Shown: positions 1 to 7,789 of the stretch, piece by piece
Position numbering within the stretch: position 1 is the first letter of the stretch
How the letters are laid out: each line of letters opens with the position of its first letter
Assembly (NCBI GenBank): GCA_031268525.1
Contig: JAIRXA010000131.1
Location: 1-14,497, forward strand
Direction of reading: 5' to 3'
Length of the DNA stretch: 14,497 nt
Source: Coriobacteriales bacterium
Lineage (GTDB): Bacteria; Actinomycetota; Coriobacteriia; Coriobacteriales; UBA8131
Notes under the pieces: model-generated
Database searches by the model: none
What the model saw: the letters and a program-made list of their open reading frames with translations, nothing else
What the model was told of the DNA's origin: nothing
Position numbers and translations under genes: made by a program

Positions 1-1503
1 GGGAAGCTCCTCAAAAACAGATGCCTGCACGTCGTCGAATCGGTGAAACTGACGCTCAAACAACTCGATGAGCTCCTGTTGAGAGTGGATGAGGAGCTTG
101 CGATAGATGCTATGGGTATGGCTCTTCACTGTTTCTTCAGAAACAAAGAGTTCTTTTGCTATGGTCTTCTTGTTTTTTCCGCGTACCAGATGGGAAAGTG
201 TCTCAGCCTCGCGTTGCGAGAGTTCATTTGATGTCGCAAGAGAATGACACGCAAGGGCTATGTCATCTTCGTATAACTCATTTGAGCCCGGTCGCGCAAG
301 GCCCCAGGCTGTTTGATAGTTACGGTTGCTCATGAGGAGCAGAGCAGCGATCAGGATCACAAAGGTCAAAACAAGGAACAGACGCACAAAAGCCATAGGA
401 TTGGCAGCAAACTGATAGGTAAAGTTGCTCGTTACTATGCCAACGAGTTGGCCAAACATGAAGGCGCAGGTGGGCAGGGCAACGACCCAGGTCGCAGGCA
501 ATCTGAAATTCTTCGTGAGATAGGAGCAAAGGCCCCACATGAGTAAATGCAGATAACAAAAGCCCATGAGCTGTAGTGAGCTTCCCAGCTGAAACGTGGG
601 GTAGAACAGTGCGATGAGCATCGAGCCCAAGGCGACGAGTGAGAAGCCCACTTGATATATCAGGTGGTTGAAATCCATCTTGACGGCAACGGCAGTGATG
701 AAAAGGAGAAGGGCAGACAGAGCGTAGCTGATGAGGAGAGCGGTATTATTTTCGTAGTCGAGATCCGCGAACAAGCCCAGCAGAATGCCGAGTGAAAGAC
801 CGTGAAGCAAGGCTGTGATCAAGAATTTTATGGGGATATTGAGTTTTGCGTTCAGGCCATGTTCGAAGAAGGGCTTGCGAGGGAATTCCTTTTGCGAGTG
901 GATCATGCAAAGCGCCATAGGCACGGGAACTACAAAGATGATGGCCAGAAAGGCGATGGGAGGAAGCTGTGAGACGAGCGCTGTTATCAGGGCGGCGCCC
1001 AAGAAGGCAACGATGCCGTGGAACAAGACCTGACGCGGCCCGTGCTCGCCAAAGATACGTCCCCATTCGATGCACAGACAGGCAGTAGTGATCCCTGCGC
1101 AAAGCGAGCTTATGCTGTAGAGAAGAATGGTGCTCACGGTGATGATGCCCGACTGCGTCGTGAGAGCTTGCGAATCAAACAGCGAGGTCGGCCAAGCCGA
1201 TTCCAGCCAAAAAATACCCGTCAGAATGCTCGCCATCATAAAACCAGCAAGCACGCCGATGTACCAGGGATGCCTGAACACCTTGTTGCTTCGTTTGAAC
1301 CAAATTCCCAAGACAAGGTAGGCCAAGACGCTTACCGCTATAGGGCCGATGATACTCGGTATGGTCGTATCCGGCGAAAGTCTGACCAGTGGGTAAAGCA
1401 GGGGACTTTGAAACCCTATGTTTATCCATATCCAATAGAGCATGAGTCCGAGACACAACAGAGGACGCTGGCGAATACTACCCGCAAGCTGCAAGATCAT
1501 CAT
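1..1503 (-). CDS. 12-TM membrane LuxR-type transcriptional regulator (partial, 3' end cut by window)
   Basis: The minus-strand frame is open from an ATG at 1503 to the window edge (501 codons, no stop). An in-frame TGA at 1554-1552 limits the N-terminus. The translation has about twelve hydrophobic segments, starting near LCLGLMLYWIWINIG and ending near FLVLTFVILIAALLLM. A short cytoplasmic linker follows, then a LuxR/GerE helix-turn-helix from about residue 425, with LSQREAETLSHLVRGKNKKT, IAKELFVSEETVKSHTHSIY and RKL. This architecture is typical of the large LuxR families of Coriobacteriia, which are presumed to sense a ligand through the MFS-like membrane part; no ligand can be inferred here. 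The start could be 1503 or 1500 (ATGATG); a weak GAG lies 6 nt upstream. Little of the C-terminus should be missing, because the HTH is complete and about 25 residues follow it. It lies 75 nt downstream of the PPIase gene on the same strand. Confidence 0.9.
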   Translation of the reverse strand, partial: MMILQLAGSIRQRPLLCLGLMLYWIWINIGFQSPLLYPLVRLSPDTTIPSIIGPIAVSVLAYLVLGIWFKRSNKVFRHPWYIGVLAGFMMASILTGIFWLESAWPTSLFDSQALTTQSGIITVSTILLYSISSLCAGITTACLCIEWGRIFGEHGPRQVLFHGIVAFLGAALITALVSQLPPIAFLAIIFVVPVPMALCMIHSQKEFPRKPFFEHGLNAKLNIPIKFLITALLHGLSLGILLGLFADLDYENNTALLISYALSALLLFITAVAVKMDFNHLIYQVGFSLVALGSMLIALFYPTFQLGSSLQLMGFCYLHLLMWGLCSYLTKNFRLPATWVVALPTCAFMFGQLVGIVTSNFTYQFAANPMAFVRLFLVLTFVILIAALLLMSNRNYQTAWGLARPGSNELYEDDIALACHSLATSNELSQREAETLSHLVRGKNKKTIAKELFVSEETVKSHTHSIYRKLLIHSQQELIELFERQFHRFDDVQASVFEELP

Positions 1504-1525
1504 CCGTCGCTCAGAGTGCTTATTG

Positions 1526-1531
1526 AGTATA
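1526..1531 (-). promoter_or_regulatory. possible -10 element of the LuxR-type gene
   Basis: TATACT on the minus strand (5 of 6 matches to TATAAT) lies about 22 nt upstream of the ATG at 1503, in the 75-nt gap after the PPIase gene. No convincing -35 box is visible at 16-18 nt. The regulator may therefore have its own weak or activator-dependent promoter, or be read through from the upstream gene. Confidence 0.25.
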
Positions 1532-1578
1532 TGCTGTTGCGTCAGACCGAATCACCCCAGATTCTCATCGGTGCTTCC

Positions 1579-3036
1579 TCAGTCGATACTCACAAGCTCT
1601 ACGTCAAAGGTCAGGGTGGCATTTGGCGGAATGGGGCCCGAGCCAGTCTCGCCATAGGCCATGTTTGGCGGAATGACCAGTTGGCGTTTGCCGCCCACCA
1701 GCATGCCAGGGATACCCTGCTCCCAGCCTGCGATAACCCCGCCGGTTCCGAGGGTGAACTGGTGGGGGGTGCCACTGTCATAGCTTGACTCGAAGATCGT
1801 ACCGTCTTCGAGATAACCGATGTAATGTACGCTTACGGTATCGCCGACCTTGGCTTCTTCGCCGGTGCCGACCTGGGTATCGACGATCACCATCTCGCCG
1901 GTAGAGGCGGGCGTGTCGCCGCTGGCCTCGCCGTCGGTGGGCTCATCGGTGGCAGCTGGATCGACGGCCTGCTCCGCCAGAGTCATATCCACATCGTAGG
2001 GTAGGCCTTCAGGCATCGGATTGATGACGAGCTTGTCAGACGTGCGCAACCCATCAAAATAAGCCTGCTGTTCAGCGGCCTGATTGCTTTGTGCAACGCT
2101 CTCGGTAAGCATCGTTACGATATCTTCGGGAACGGCAGCGAAGTCGACCGTACCATCATCATTAGCTACGAACTCGTCAGTGCACTTGATGATATAGATG
2201 CCTCCTTCGGTCTCCACCAGGCCAGAAGTCTGCCCGACAGACAGCCCATCGAGGGCTTCGAGGTACTCCTGAGAAACCGCGGCGAAGGCGCTCCAATTCA
2301 TATCGCCGCCGTTTTCTTTTGTCGCAACATCATCGGAATACTCGCCGGCCAGCGCCCCAAAATCCTCGCCCGCTTCAACGCGGGTAAGCGCTTCTTCGGC
2401 ACGAGCGCGTGCTTCGTCAGCCGCCGCCTCATCAGCGATTGTGAACAGGATCGCGGAGGAACGCTTGCCAGCATAGAAGCCGGCATTAGCGCTCACGTAT
2501 TGCTCGACTTCCTCGGCAGTCGGCTCAGACGCGGGTACCTTGGCTGTCAGCAAGGCCGTCACGACGCTCTGCGCTTCAAGGTATCGACGATAGGAATCTT
2601 CAGAGGAGAAGCCATTCTGCTTGAGGTAGTTGGCCCAGGCGGCAGCGCCCTCATCGCCTTCGCCAAGCGAGGCCTTCTGGGGTTCGATCTGCTCGTCAAT
2701 AGTGGCTACGTCTGGCTCGATTCCGACTTCTGCCGCCTCCTGAAGAACGAGAAGCGACATCGCGAATTCCTCCCTGATAACATCTTCACGCAGGGATTCC
2801 GGCGTAAACCCAGCTCCGGCGAGTAGTTGTGCCCAAGCCACATCGTCCATCTTCTCACCGGTCGACTGGTCAATCATGAAGGTCTCGATCCGGGCGGTAA
2901 CATCAGCCTCCATGATATCGACGCCGCCAACCGTCGCGGCAACGCCCGAACTCGTCTCGCTGGTCGAGCAGCCCGCAAGGGAGACGGCCAGCATCGTAGC
3001 AAGCAGGACCGCGCCCATACTTCTCACTAACTTCAT
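1579..3036 (-). CDS. Exported lipoprotein with parvulin-like and FKBP peptidyl-prolyl isomerase domains
   Basis: 485 residues. A lipoprotein signal peptide ends in the lipobox SLAGC (Cys23), so the protein should be anchored on the outer face of the membrane. Residues about 34-170 resemble the helical SurA/PrsA N-terminal chaperone region. Residues 190-290 are parvulin-like (GEDFGALAGEYSDD, NGGDMNW, ETEGGIYIIK). Residues 350-380 are an acidic Thr/Ala linker. Residues 381-485 are a full FKBP domain (VHYIGYLEDGTIFESS, GGVIAGWEQGIPGM, NMAYG), with the usual aromatic pocket residues Tyr405, Phe415, Phe427, Trp438, Tyr461 and Phe477; the residue after Phe415 is Glu rather than the usual Asp. Both histidines normally found in parvulins are absent: the ASHIL position reads SSAIL, and YHIIK reads IYIIK. 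The likely role is folding of secreted proteins, with catalysis in the FKBP part. The start is supported by AAAGGA 5-6 nt upstream of the ATG at 3036. Confidence 0.93.
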   Translation of the reverse strand: MKLVRSMGAVLLATMLAVSLAGCSTSETSSGVAATVGGVDIMEADVTARIETFMIDQSTGEKMDDVAWAQLLAGAGFTPESLREDVIREEFAMSLLVLQEAAEVGIEPDVATIDEQIEPQKASLGEGDEGAAAWANYLKQNGFSSEDSYRRYLEAQSVVTALLTAKVPASEPTAEEVEQYVSANAGFYAGKRSSAILFTIADEAAADEARARAEEALTRVEAGEDFGALAGEYSDDVATKENGGDMNWSAFAAVSQEYLEALDGLSVGQTSGLVETEGGIYIIKCTDEFVANDDGTVDFAAVPEDIVTMLTESVAQSNQAAEQQAYFDGLRTSDKLVINPMPEGLPYDVDMTLAEQAVDPAATDEPTDGEASGDTPASTGEMVIVDTQVGTGEEAKVGDTVSVHYIGYLEDGTIFESSYDSGTPHQFTLGTGGVIAGWEQGIPGMLVGGKRQLVIPPNMAYGETGSGPIPPNATLTFDVELVSID

Positions 3037-3071
3037 GTGGATCCTTTCTCTTTTTCTCCTGTGCTCTCAAT

Positions 3072-3088
3072 GCGCTCTCTTGGAGCGC
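3072..3088 (-). other. small hairpin in the PPIase leader
   Basis: GCGCTC and GAGCGC form a 6-bp stem around a 5-nt loop. It lies 36-52 nt upstream of the PPIase start codon, inside the predicted leader. It has no T tract, so it is not a simple terminator. A role in mRNA stability or translation is only a possibility. Confidence 0.3.
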
Positions 3089-3124
3089 GGGAGTGTTGGA
3101 GTGCCCTACGCACGCCCCCCGAGG

Positions 3125-3130
3125 ATTATA
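3125..3130 (-). promoter_or_regulatory. -10 element for the PPIase lipoprotein gene
   Basis: A perfect TATAAT lies on the minus strand about 90 nt upstream of the start codon at 3036. No good -35 hexamer is visible 16-18 nt upstream, and there is no extended TGn. It would give a leader of roughly 80 nt containing the 3072-3088 hairpin. Confidence 0.45.
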
Positions 3131-3205
3131 AACCATACTACACAAACCCCTATTCTCTCATACTTCCCTTTAATTAGCCTGAAATTCCTCGAATCTTCGC
3201 GGCAA

Positions 3206-3253
3206 CCGTTACGCAATCGTACGTTTCAGGCTGTTGAGCCGTTACCTACGTTT
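3206..3253. repeat. paired direct repeats CCGTTAC / TACGTTT at the ABC gene promoter
   Basis: CCGTTAC occurs at 3206-3212 and 3239-3245. TACGTTT occurs at 3220-3226 and 3247-3253. The same two half-motifs therefore appear twice in the same order, with different internal gaps (7 and 1 nt). The second pair lies in the spacer of the predicted promoter at 3234-3262. This arrangement could be operator sites for a regulator; the regulator is unknown. Confidence 0.4.
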
Positions 3254-3262
3254 AGCGATACT
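3234..3262 (+). promoter_or_regulatory. predicted promoter of the ABC exporter gene
   Basis: TTGAGC (3234-3239), a 17-nt spacer, then GATACT (3257-3262). Each hexamer matches the sigma-70 consensus at 4 of 6 positions, and the spacing is ideal. Transcription would start near 3269, giving a leader of about 47 nt before the ATG at 3316. Confidence 0.45.
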
Positions 3263-3302
3263 GTTTGGGAGGACTAACACAGGGCTTTGATAAAACGATG
3301 GG

Positions 3303-3310
3303 GAAGAGGG
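3303..3310 (+). promoter_or_regulatory. ribosome binding site that fixes the ABC gene start
   Basis: GAAGAGGG lies 5 nt before the ATG at 3316. The upstream in-frame candidates are less likely. ATG 3298 has its nearest purine-rich site (GGGAGGA) about 23 nt away. TTG 3265 would sit at or before the predicted transcription start. Confidence 0.6.
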
Positions 3311-3315
3311 TCGGA

Positions 3316-6300
3316 ATGCTCCAACTCACGAACGTGCGTAAGGTGTACAAGACGGCCGGCTTTGAGCAGATGGCGCTCGATGATGTGAGCATGGCCTTTC
3401 GCGATAATGAATTCGTCGCTATTTTGGGACCTTCGGGTTCGGGCAAGACAACACTTCTCAACATCATCGGCGGCCTGGATCATTACGACTCCGGCGACCT
3501 GATCATCGACGGAGTGTCTACCAAGCGTTATCGGGATCGCGACTGGGATACCTACCGTAACAACCGCATCGGCTTCGTCTTCCAAAGCTACAACCTCATC
3601 CCACACCAGACGGTGTTGGCGAATGTCGAACTGGCCCTCACGCTGTCCGGCGTGAGCAAGGCCGAACGTCGTGAACGCGCTTTACGAGCTCTGGACGAGG
3701 TCGGGCTGACCGAGCATGTGCGCAAGAAGCCCAACCAGCTCAGCGGAGGGCAGATGCAGCGTGTGGCCGTGGCGCGCGCGCTGATCAACGACCCTGAGAT
3801 ACTGTTAGCCGACGAACCGACCGGCGCGCTTGATTCCAAGACCAGTGTCCAGATCATGGATCTACTCGTTCGTATCGCCAATGAGCGTCTGGTGGTCATG
3901 GTTACCCACAACCCCGATCTTGCTGAAGAGTACGCGACGCGCACGGTCAGTCTATCGGATGGTAACATCGTCTCCGACAGCAACCCCCTTGTCCTGTCAG
4001 AAGCTCCTGTGAATGTGGTGGAGACGGTCAAGCACTCGGGCATGTCCTTTCTTACCGCAATCACCCTGTCCTTCTCAAACCTGATGACCAAAAAGGGCCG
4101 CACGCTGATGACCTCCTTTGCCGGCTCGATCGGCATTATCGGCATTGCCGCAATCTTGGCTTTGGCCAATGGGGTGAACAACTATATCAAGACAGTCGAA
4201 GAGGACACCTTATCCATCTATCCCCTGACCATCAATTCCACGGGTTTTGATCTGACCTCGCTGCTTGTGATGGGATCTGGGGCCGGCAGCAGTGACGACG
4301 AGGACGCAGGTGCGGCGAGCGCCGCGACTGACACCTCTGAGGAGCGGAGCGTCTTTGAGGAGCTGGCGGATGCCGCCAGTGGGCAGACGGAGCAGGATAC
4401 CTCGACCAGCGCACGCGAGACCAAGATGCTGACGACGATGTTTAACTCAGTACAGAATAACGACCTCAAATCGCTCAAGACTTTCCTCGATGGAGGCGGC
4501 GATGGCATCACACAGTATGTGACCCAGATTCAGTATTCCTACGACCTGGTGCCGCAAATATATTCCTCGGACACCAGCAACGGGGTACATCAGGTCAATC
4601 CCGACCAGTCCTTTGCGGCGCTGGGCCTGGGTTCAGGAACAAGCTCAAATTCCCTGATGAGCATGGGCATGAGCACCGATGTTTTTGCGGAATTGATGAA
4701 CGACCCCACCATGTTCATCGAGCAGTACAACATTGTGGCTGGCCATCTGCCCGAAGCTCCCGACGAATTGATCCTCGTGCTCAACCCACTGGGAGGAGTC
4801 AGCGACTTTTTGCTCTATACGATGGGTCTGCGCGATCCGGCCGAACTGGCTGACATGGTGGAGCGCTTTTCCAATGAAGAGGATGTTGAGATTCCGGCCG
4901 GACGCATGGAGGTTCCCTATGAGGATATTTTGGGCGTGACCTTCAAGCTGGTGCCGGCGGCCAGCTATTACGAATACGACGAGGAGTTTTCTGTCTGGAA
5001 GGACATGCGTGACAACAAGGCATACATGGAAGACCTCGTAGAAAACGGACGAACCCTGCACATCGTTGGCATCCTCAAGCCCAATCCTGACGCAGACGTA
5101 ACCATGCTTCAACCTCTTCTGTATTACCCCGATACGCTGACCGCTGAGCTGATCGAAGAGGCCGCAGATGCCGAGATCATCCAACAGCAGCTCACTGATC
5201 GCAGAGTGGATGTCTTCAGCGGTAAGACTTTTGAGCAGCTCGCTGCAGAAGACGAAGAGGAAAGCATGGATCTCTCTTCGTTGTTCTCGATCGACGAGAG
5301 CGCCATGGGGGATGCCTTTGCCTTTGATACTTCTGCGCTGCAGATGGACGCTTCGGCCTTCTCGGGGCTGAGCGGCGGCCTCAGCGGGCTGAACATCGAT
5401 CCGAACTCGCTGTCCGCGGGCGATATGCCGACCTTGGACCTGACGGCGATTTTGGGTGGCATGAATCTCGATGTCAGCGATATCGATCAGGCCGCGTTGG
5501 GGCAGGCTATGAACGCGATCGTTGGAGGGTATATGGCTTGGGCTCCCGGCAACGTTGTCCTGCCGTCTCCGCCAACGATTGACCCCCTCGATCCCGGTTT
5601 CGCCGATGCGATGGCGGCCTATCAGCAGGAACTACAGCAGGCCTATGTGAACGGCTTCATGCTCTATGTGCAACAACCCTCCGTGCAGGCCGAAATTGCG
5701 GCAGCTGTGGGTAGCGCGGTGGACATAAACAAGGTGCAGCAGCAACTTCAGGCATCCCTGGGCGCCTACATGCAAATGGCCATCACTCAGTACATGCAGG
5801 CATATATGCAGGTGGCGATGGGGGCAATCACCGCACAGATCACCGGAGCGATGACCCAGGCCATGAGCTCTCTGGCTTCCACCATGGAAACCGCCATGAG
5901 CTTTAACCCGGATGCGTTCATGAATGCCTTCCAATTTGACATGACTGAAGAACAGCTTACGAGCCTGATCATGTCTTTCATGGGATCAACAGCCGCTACT
6001 GCAGACAGCAATCTGCACAAGCTCGGTTACGCCTCCTTTGACAATCCCTCGTCGATCAGCATCTTCCCCATCGACTTTGAGAGCAAGGAGCAGATCATCT
6101 CAATCCTCGATACCTATAACGATCGAATGAAAACCGAGGGCGCCGAGGAGAAGGTTGTTGCCTACACTGATCTGGTAGGCACCCTGATGAGCTCGGTTAC
6201 GAGTATTATTGATATGATCTCTACGATGTTGATCGCTTTTGTGACCATCTCGCTTATCGTCTCCTCGATCATGATCGGCGTCATCACCTATATTTCGGTG

Positions 6301-6618
6301 CTGGAGCGTAAAAAGGAGATCGGCATTCTGCGCGCGATGGGAGCGAGCAAGGGCAATATCGGCAGTATCTTCAATGCAGAGACCCTGATCGTTGGTTTTG
6401 TGGCTGGTATTCTGGGCATCGGCATCACCTTGCTCCTGTGTATCCCGGCGAACTTCATTGTTGAGACTCTGATGGGTGTTCCCAACATCGCCATTCTGCC
6501 GTGGGAGCCCTCTCTGTTGCTGGTCGCCGTCAGCATGGCACTCTGCTTCCTGGCCGGTCTGCTCCCGTCGGGTTCTGCCTCGCGCAAGGATCCGGTAGAA
6601 GCGCTCAGAAGCGAGTAA
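3316..6618 (+). CDS. MacB/FtsX-type ABC transporter, ATPase fused to permease, with giant ectodomain
   Basis: 1100 residues from the ATG at 3316 (MLQLTNVRKVYK). The ATPase comes first: Walker A GPSGSGKTT (38-46), Q-loop FVFQSYNLIP, signature LSGGQMQRVAVARAL, Walker B ILLADEPTGALDS and H-loop MVTHN. TM1 is near 263-291, an extracytoplasmic region spans roughly 292-957, and three C-terminal helices lie near 958-995, 1024-1050 and 1064-1087. Between the last three helices is the FtsX signature ISVLERKKEIGILRAMGAS. This is the 1+3 MacB/FtsX topology, but with an ectodomain far larger than the roughly 230 residues of MacB. The ectodomain begins with an acidic Ser/Ala stretch and ends with a Met/Gln/Ala-rich helical region. 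Such proteins usually act by mechanotransmission on substrates outside the membrane (peptides, lipoproteins, cell-wall enzymes). No MacA-like adaptor or histidine kinase gene is adjacent, so the substrate is unknown. Confidence 0.93.
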   Translation: MLQLTNVRKVYKTAGFEQMALDDVSMAFRDNEFVAILGPSGSGKTTLLNIIGGLDHYDSGDLIIDGVSTKRYRDRDWDTYRNNRIGFVFQSYNLIPHQTVLANVELALTLSGVSKAERRERALRALDEVGLTEHVRKKPNQLSGGQMQRVAVARALINDPEILLADEPTGALDSKTSVQIMDLLVRIANERLVVMVTHNPDLAEEYATRTVSLSDGNIVSDSNPLVLSEAPVNVVETVKHSGMSFLTAITLSFSNLMTKKGRTLMTSFAGSIGIIGIAAILALANGVNNYIKTVEEDTLSIYPLTINSTGFDLTSLLVMGSGAGSSDDEDAGAASAATDTSEERSVFEELADAASGQTEQDTSTSARETKMLTTMFNSVQNNDLKSLKTFLDGGGDGITQYVTQIQYSYDLVPQIYSSDTSNGVHQVNPDQSFAALGLGSGTSSNSLMSMGMSTDVFAELMNDPTMFIEQYNIVAGHLPEAPDELILVLNPLGGVSDFLLYTMGLRDPAELADMVERFSNEEDVEIPAGRMEVPYEDILGVTFKLVPAASYYEYDEEFSVWKDMRDNKAYMEDLVENGRTLHIVGILKPNPDADVTMLQPLLYYPDTLTAELIEEAADAEIIQQQLTDRRVDVFSGKTFEQLAAEDEEESMDLSSLFSIDESAMGDAFAFDTSALQMDASAFSGLSGGLSGLNIDPNSLSAGDMPTLDLTAILGGMNLDVSDIDQAALGQAMNAIVGGYMAWAPGNVVLPSPPTIDPLDPGFADAMAAYQQELQQAYVNGFMLYVQQPSVQAEIAAAVGSAVDINKVQQQLQASLGAYMQMAITQYMQAYMQVAMGAITAQITGAMTQAMSSLASTMETAMSFNPDAFMNAFQFDMTEEQLTSLIMSFMGSTAATADSNLHKLGYASFDNPSSISIFPIDFESKEQIISILDTYNDRMKTEGAEEKVVAYTDLVGTLMSSVTSIIDMISTMLIAFVTISLIVSSIMIGVITYISVLERKKEIGILRAMGASKGNIGSIFNAETLIVGFVAGILGIGITLLLCIPANFIVETLMGVPNIAILPWEPSLLLVAVSMALCFLAGLLPSGSASRKDPVEALRSE

Positions 6619-6629
6619 GGTACGTTTTT

Positions 6630-6656
6630 GGGTCAGGGGGGGACGGGGGAGTAGGG
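6630..6656 (+). other. G-quadruplex-type motif just after the ABC gene
   Basis: Four G-runs of 3, 7, 5 and 3 bases (6630-6632, 6636-6642, 6645-6649, 6654-6656) are separated by loops TCA, AC and AGTA. The motif begins 12 nt after the stop codon, in the 86-nt gap between convergent genes, on the mRNA-sense strand. No ordinary stem-plus-T-tract terminator is visible here. It could block transcription or stabilise the 3' end. Confidence 0.45.
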
Positions 6657-6704
6657 CGGATTGCAGGTTTTCCCGCTGTCTCGCTTCTGTCTCGCTCCCA
6701 AAGG

Positions 6705-7676
6705 TCACCCTCTGTTGATCGCAGCGATCATTCGGTCAAGGCCGCGTATGCATTCAGGGGCGGCTGGTATGTAGGGCCAGCCGTGACACAGGCCCTCCCC
6801 GGAAACGAACTCCGTGGGTACTCCGGAATCCGCCAGGCGCTGAAGGAAATCAGGCATCAGCGGATAGAAGATCTCGTGGGTTCCGGCGAGTACCATCGTC
6901 GGCGGGAAACCGAGGAAGCCTGCGGCGTTTGCAGAGCTCGTGGATTCTGCGGCGTCTGCAGAGACGGGCTCGCCGTCACCCCCCAGAGGACGCAGCAACC
7001 AGGGTGGACTATCGGGGCGTTCGGGCATCAGTCGCTCCAATACATCGAGTAGTGAGAGCGGAATTATCACGTCAAGCGGTGCGAAAGCTTCCATCTGAGT
7101 ATGGATGTGTGGGTCGATGCGCGCCTGGGCCGGCGAAGACAGAATGAGTTGACGAGGAAGCGGTTGGCCGGCGGCGCGTAGGGCGTGTGTGAGCGTGAGC
7201 GCCAGAGTCGCGCCCGCCGAGTCACCGACAATCGTGATGGCGCCGGGATCGTATTCCTGTGTGAGACGCCGCCAGGCGGCGAGCACCATGTCATGGGATT
7301 CATAGATGGTGGCTTTGGGAAGCAGGGGGTAGGCAGCAAACCAGACCTCGGCACCGGTACGCATGATGATGCGATCGACCGCAAGCCAATGAATGAAGAG
7401 CGCCTCGAAGATAAAACCGCCTCCATGCAGAAAGAGCACGACGGGTTTCGGTGCCTTTGCCCGTGTTCTTTCCCTGACTATCGGACAGGGATAACCGGCG
7501 ATCATCTGGTCATAGACCCGGTGGCGCGTTCGGATCAGCCAGGGGACCTCGCTTGAGCGCCGTATCGCACCATGCTCAAGCCAGCGTCGCATCTCGCCTT
7601 CCGACAAACCAAAAACGTGTTTGTACCCGAATCGACGAACGATCTGCATCTCTATGTTGTATATCGTGCTTGCCAT
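6705..7676 (-). CDS. alpha/beta hydrolase of the hormone-sensitive lipase (HSL) family
   Basis: 323 residues, no signal peptide, so probably a cytoplasmic carboxylesterase for small acyl esters; the true substrate cannot be read from sequence. The oxyanion motif HGGGF is at 84-88. The nucleophile motif GDSAG is at 151-155 (Ser153). The acid is probably Glu268 in AGTHEIFYP, where many members have Asp. The base is His298 in LCHGWP. A Ser/Ala-rich insert at about 240-254 interrupts the region before the acid. The gene is convergent with the ABC exporter and divergent from the first small lipoprotein. No good ribosome binding site precedes the ATG at 7676. A TATACT element lies about 10 nt upstream, so a leaderless or near-leaderless transcript is possible; an internal Met10 is an alternative start but also lacks a good site. 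Confidence 0.88.
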   Translation of the reverse strand: MASTIYNIEMQIVRRFGYKHVFGLSEGEMRRWLEHGAIRRSSEVPWLIRTRHRVYDQMIAGYPCPIVRERTRAKAPKPVVLFLHGGGFIFEALFIHWLAVDRIIMRTGAEVWFAAYPLLPKATIYESHDMVLAAWRRLTQEYDPGAITIVGDSAGATLALTLTHALRAAGQPLPRQLILSSPAQARIDPHIHTQMEAFAPLDVIIPLSLLDVLERLMPERPDSPPWLLRPLGGDGEPVSADAAESTSSANAAGFLGFPPTMVLAGTHEIFYPLMPDFLQRLADSGVPTEFVSGEGLCHGWPYIPAAPECIRGLDRMIAAINRG

Positions 7677-7708
7677 GATATGCTCAGTATACTCCAGCAG
7701 CGATCATT

Positions 7709-7741
7709 GGCCGCAGACCGGCCGCAGACCGGCCGCAGACC
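7709..7741. repeat. three tandem copies of an 11-bp repeat
   Basis: GGCCGCAGACC is repeated exactly three times without gaps (7709-7719, 7720-7730, 7731-7741), between the divergent hydrolase and lipoprotein genes. Its function is unknown. The 11-bp period is close to one helical turn, so stacked binding sites are conceivable; slippage is the simpler explanation. Confidence 0.8.
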
Positions 7742-7789
7742 ATCGACGAAATATAAGGGCGGTATGCAGATATGAGTCGAAGTTGGTAA

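Noticed and set aside
1504..1578. Terminator between the PPIase and LuxR genes
   Set aside because: Only a 5-bp GAATC/GATTC stem without a T tract is visible, too weak to call.
2089..2826. 245-codon plus-strand frame opposite the PPIase gene
   Set aside because: It lies wholly within the well-supported PPIase coding sequence, and no recognisable domain appears in it.
3265..3315. Longer ABC protein starting at TTG 3265 or ATG 3298
   Set aside because: The first falls at about the predicted transcription start and the second lacks a suitably spaced ribosome binding site. ATG 3316 has both a good site and the usual ABC N-terminus.
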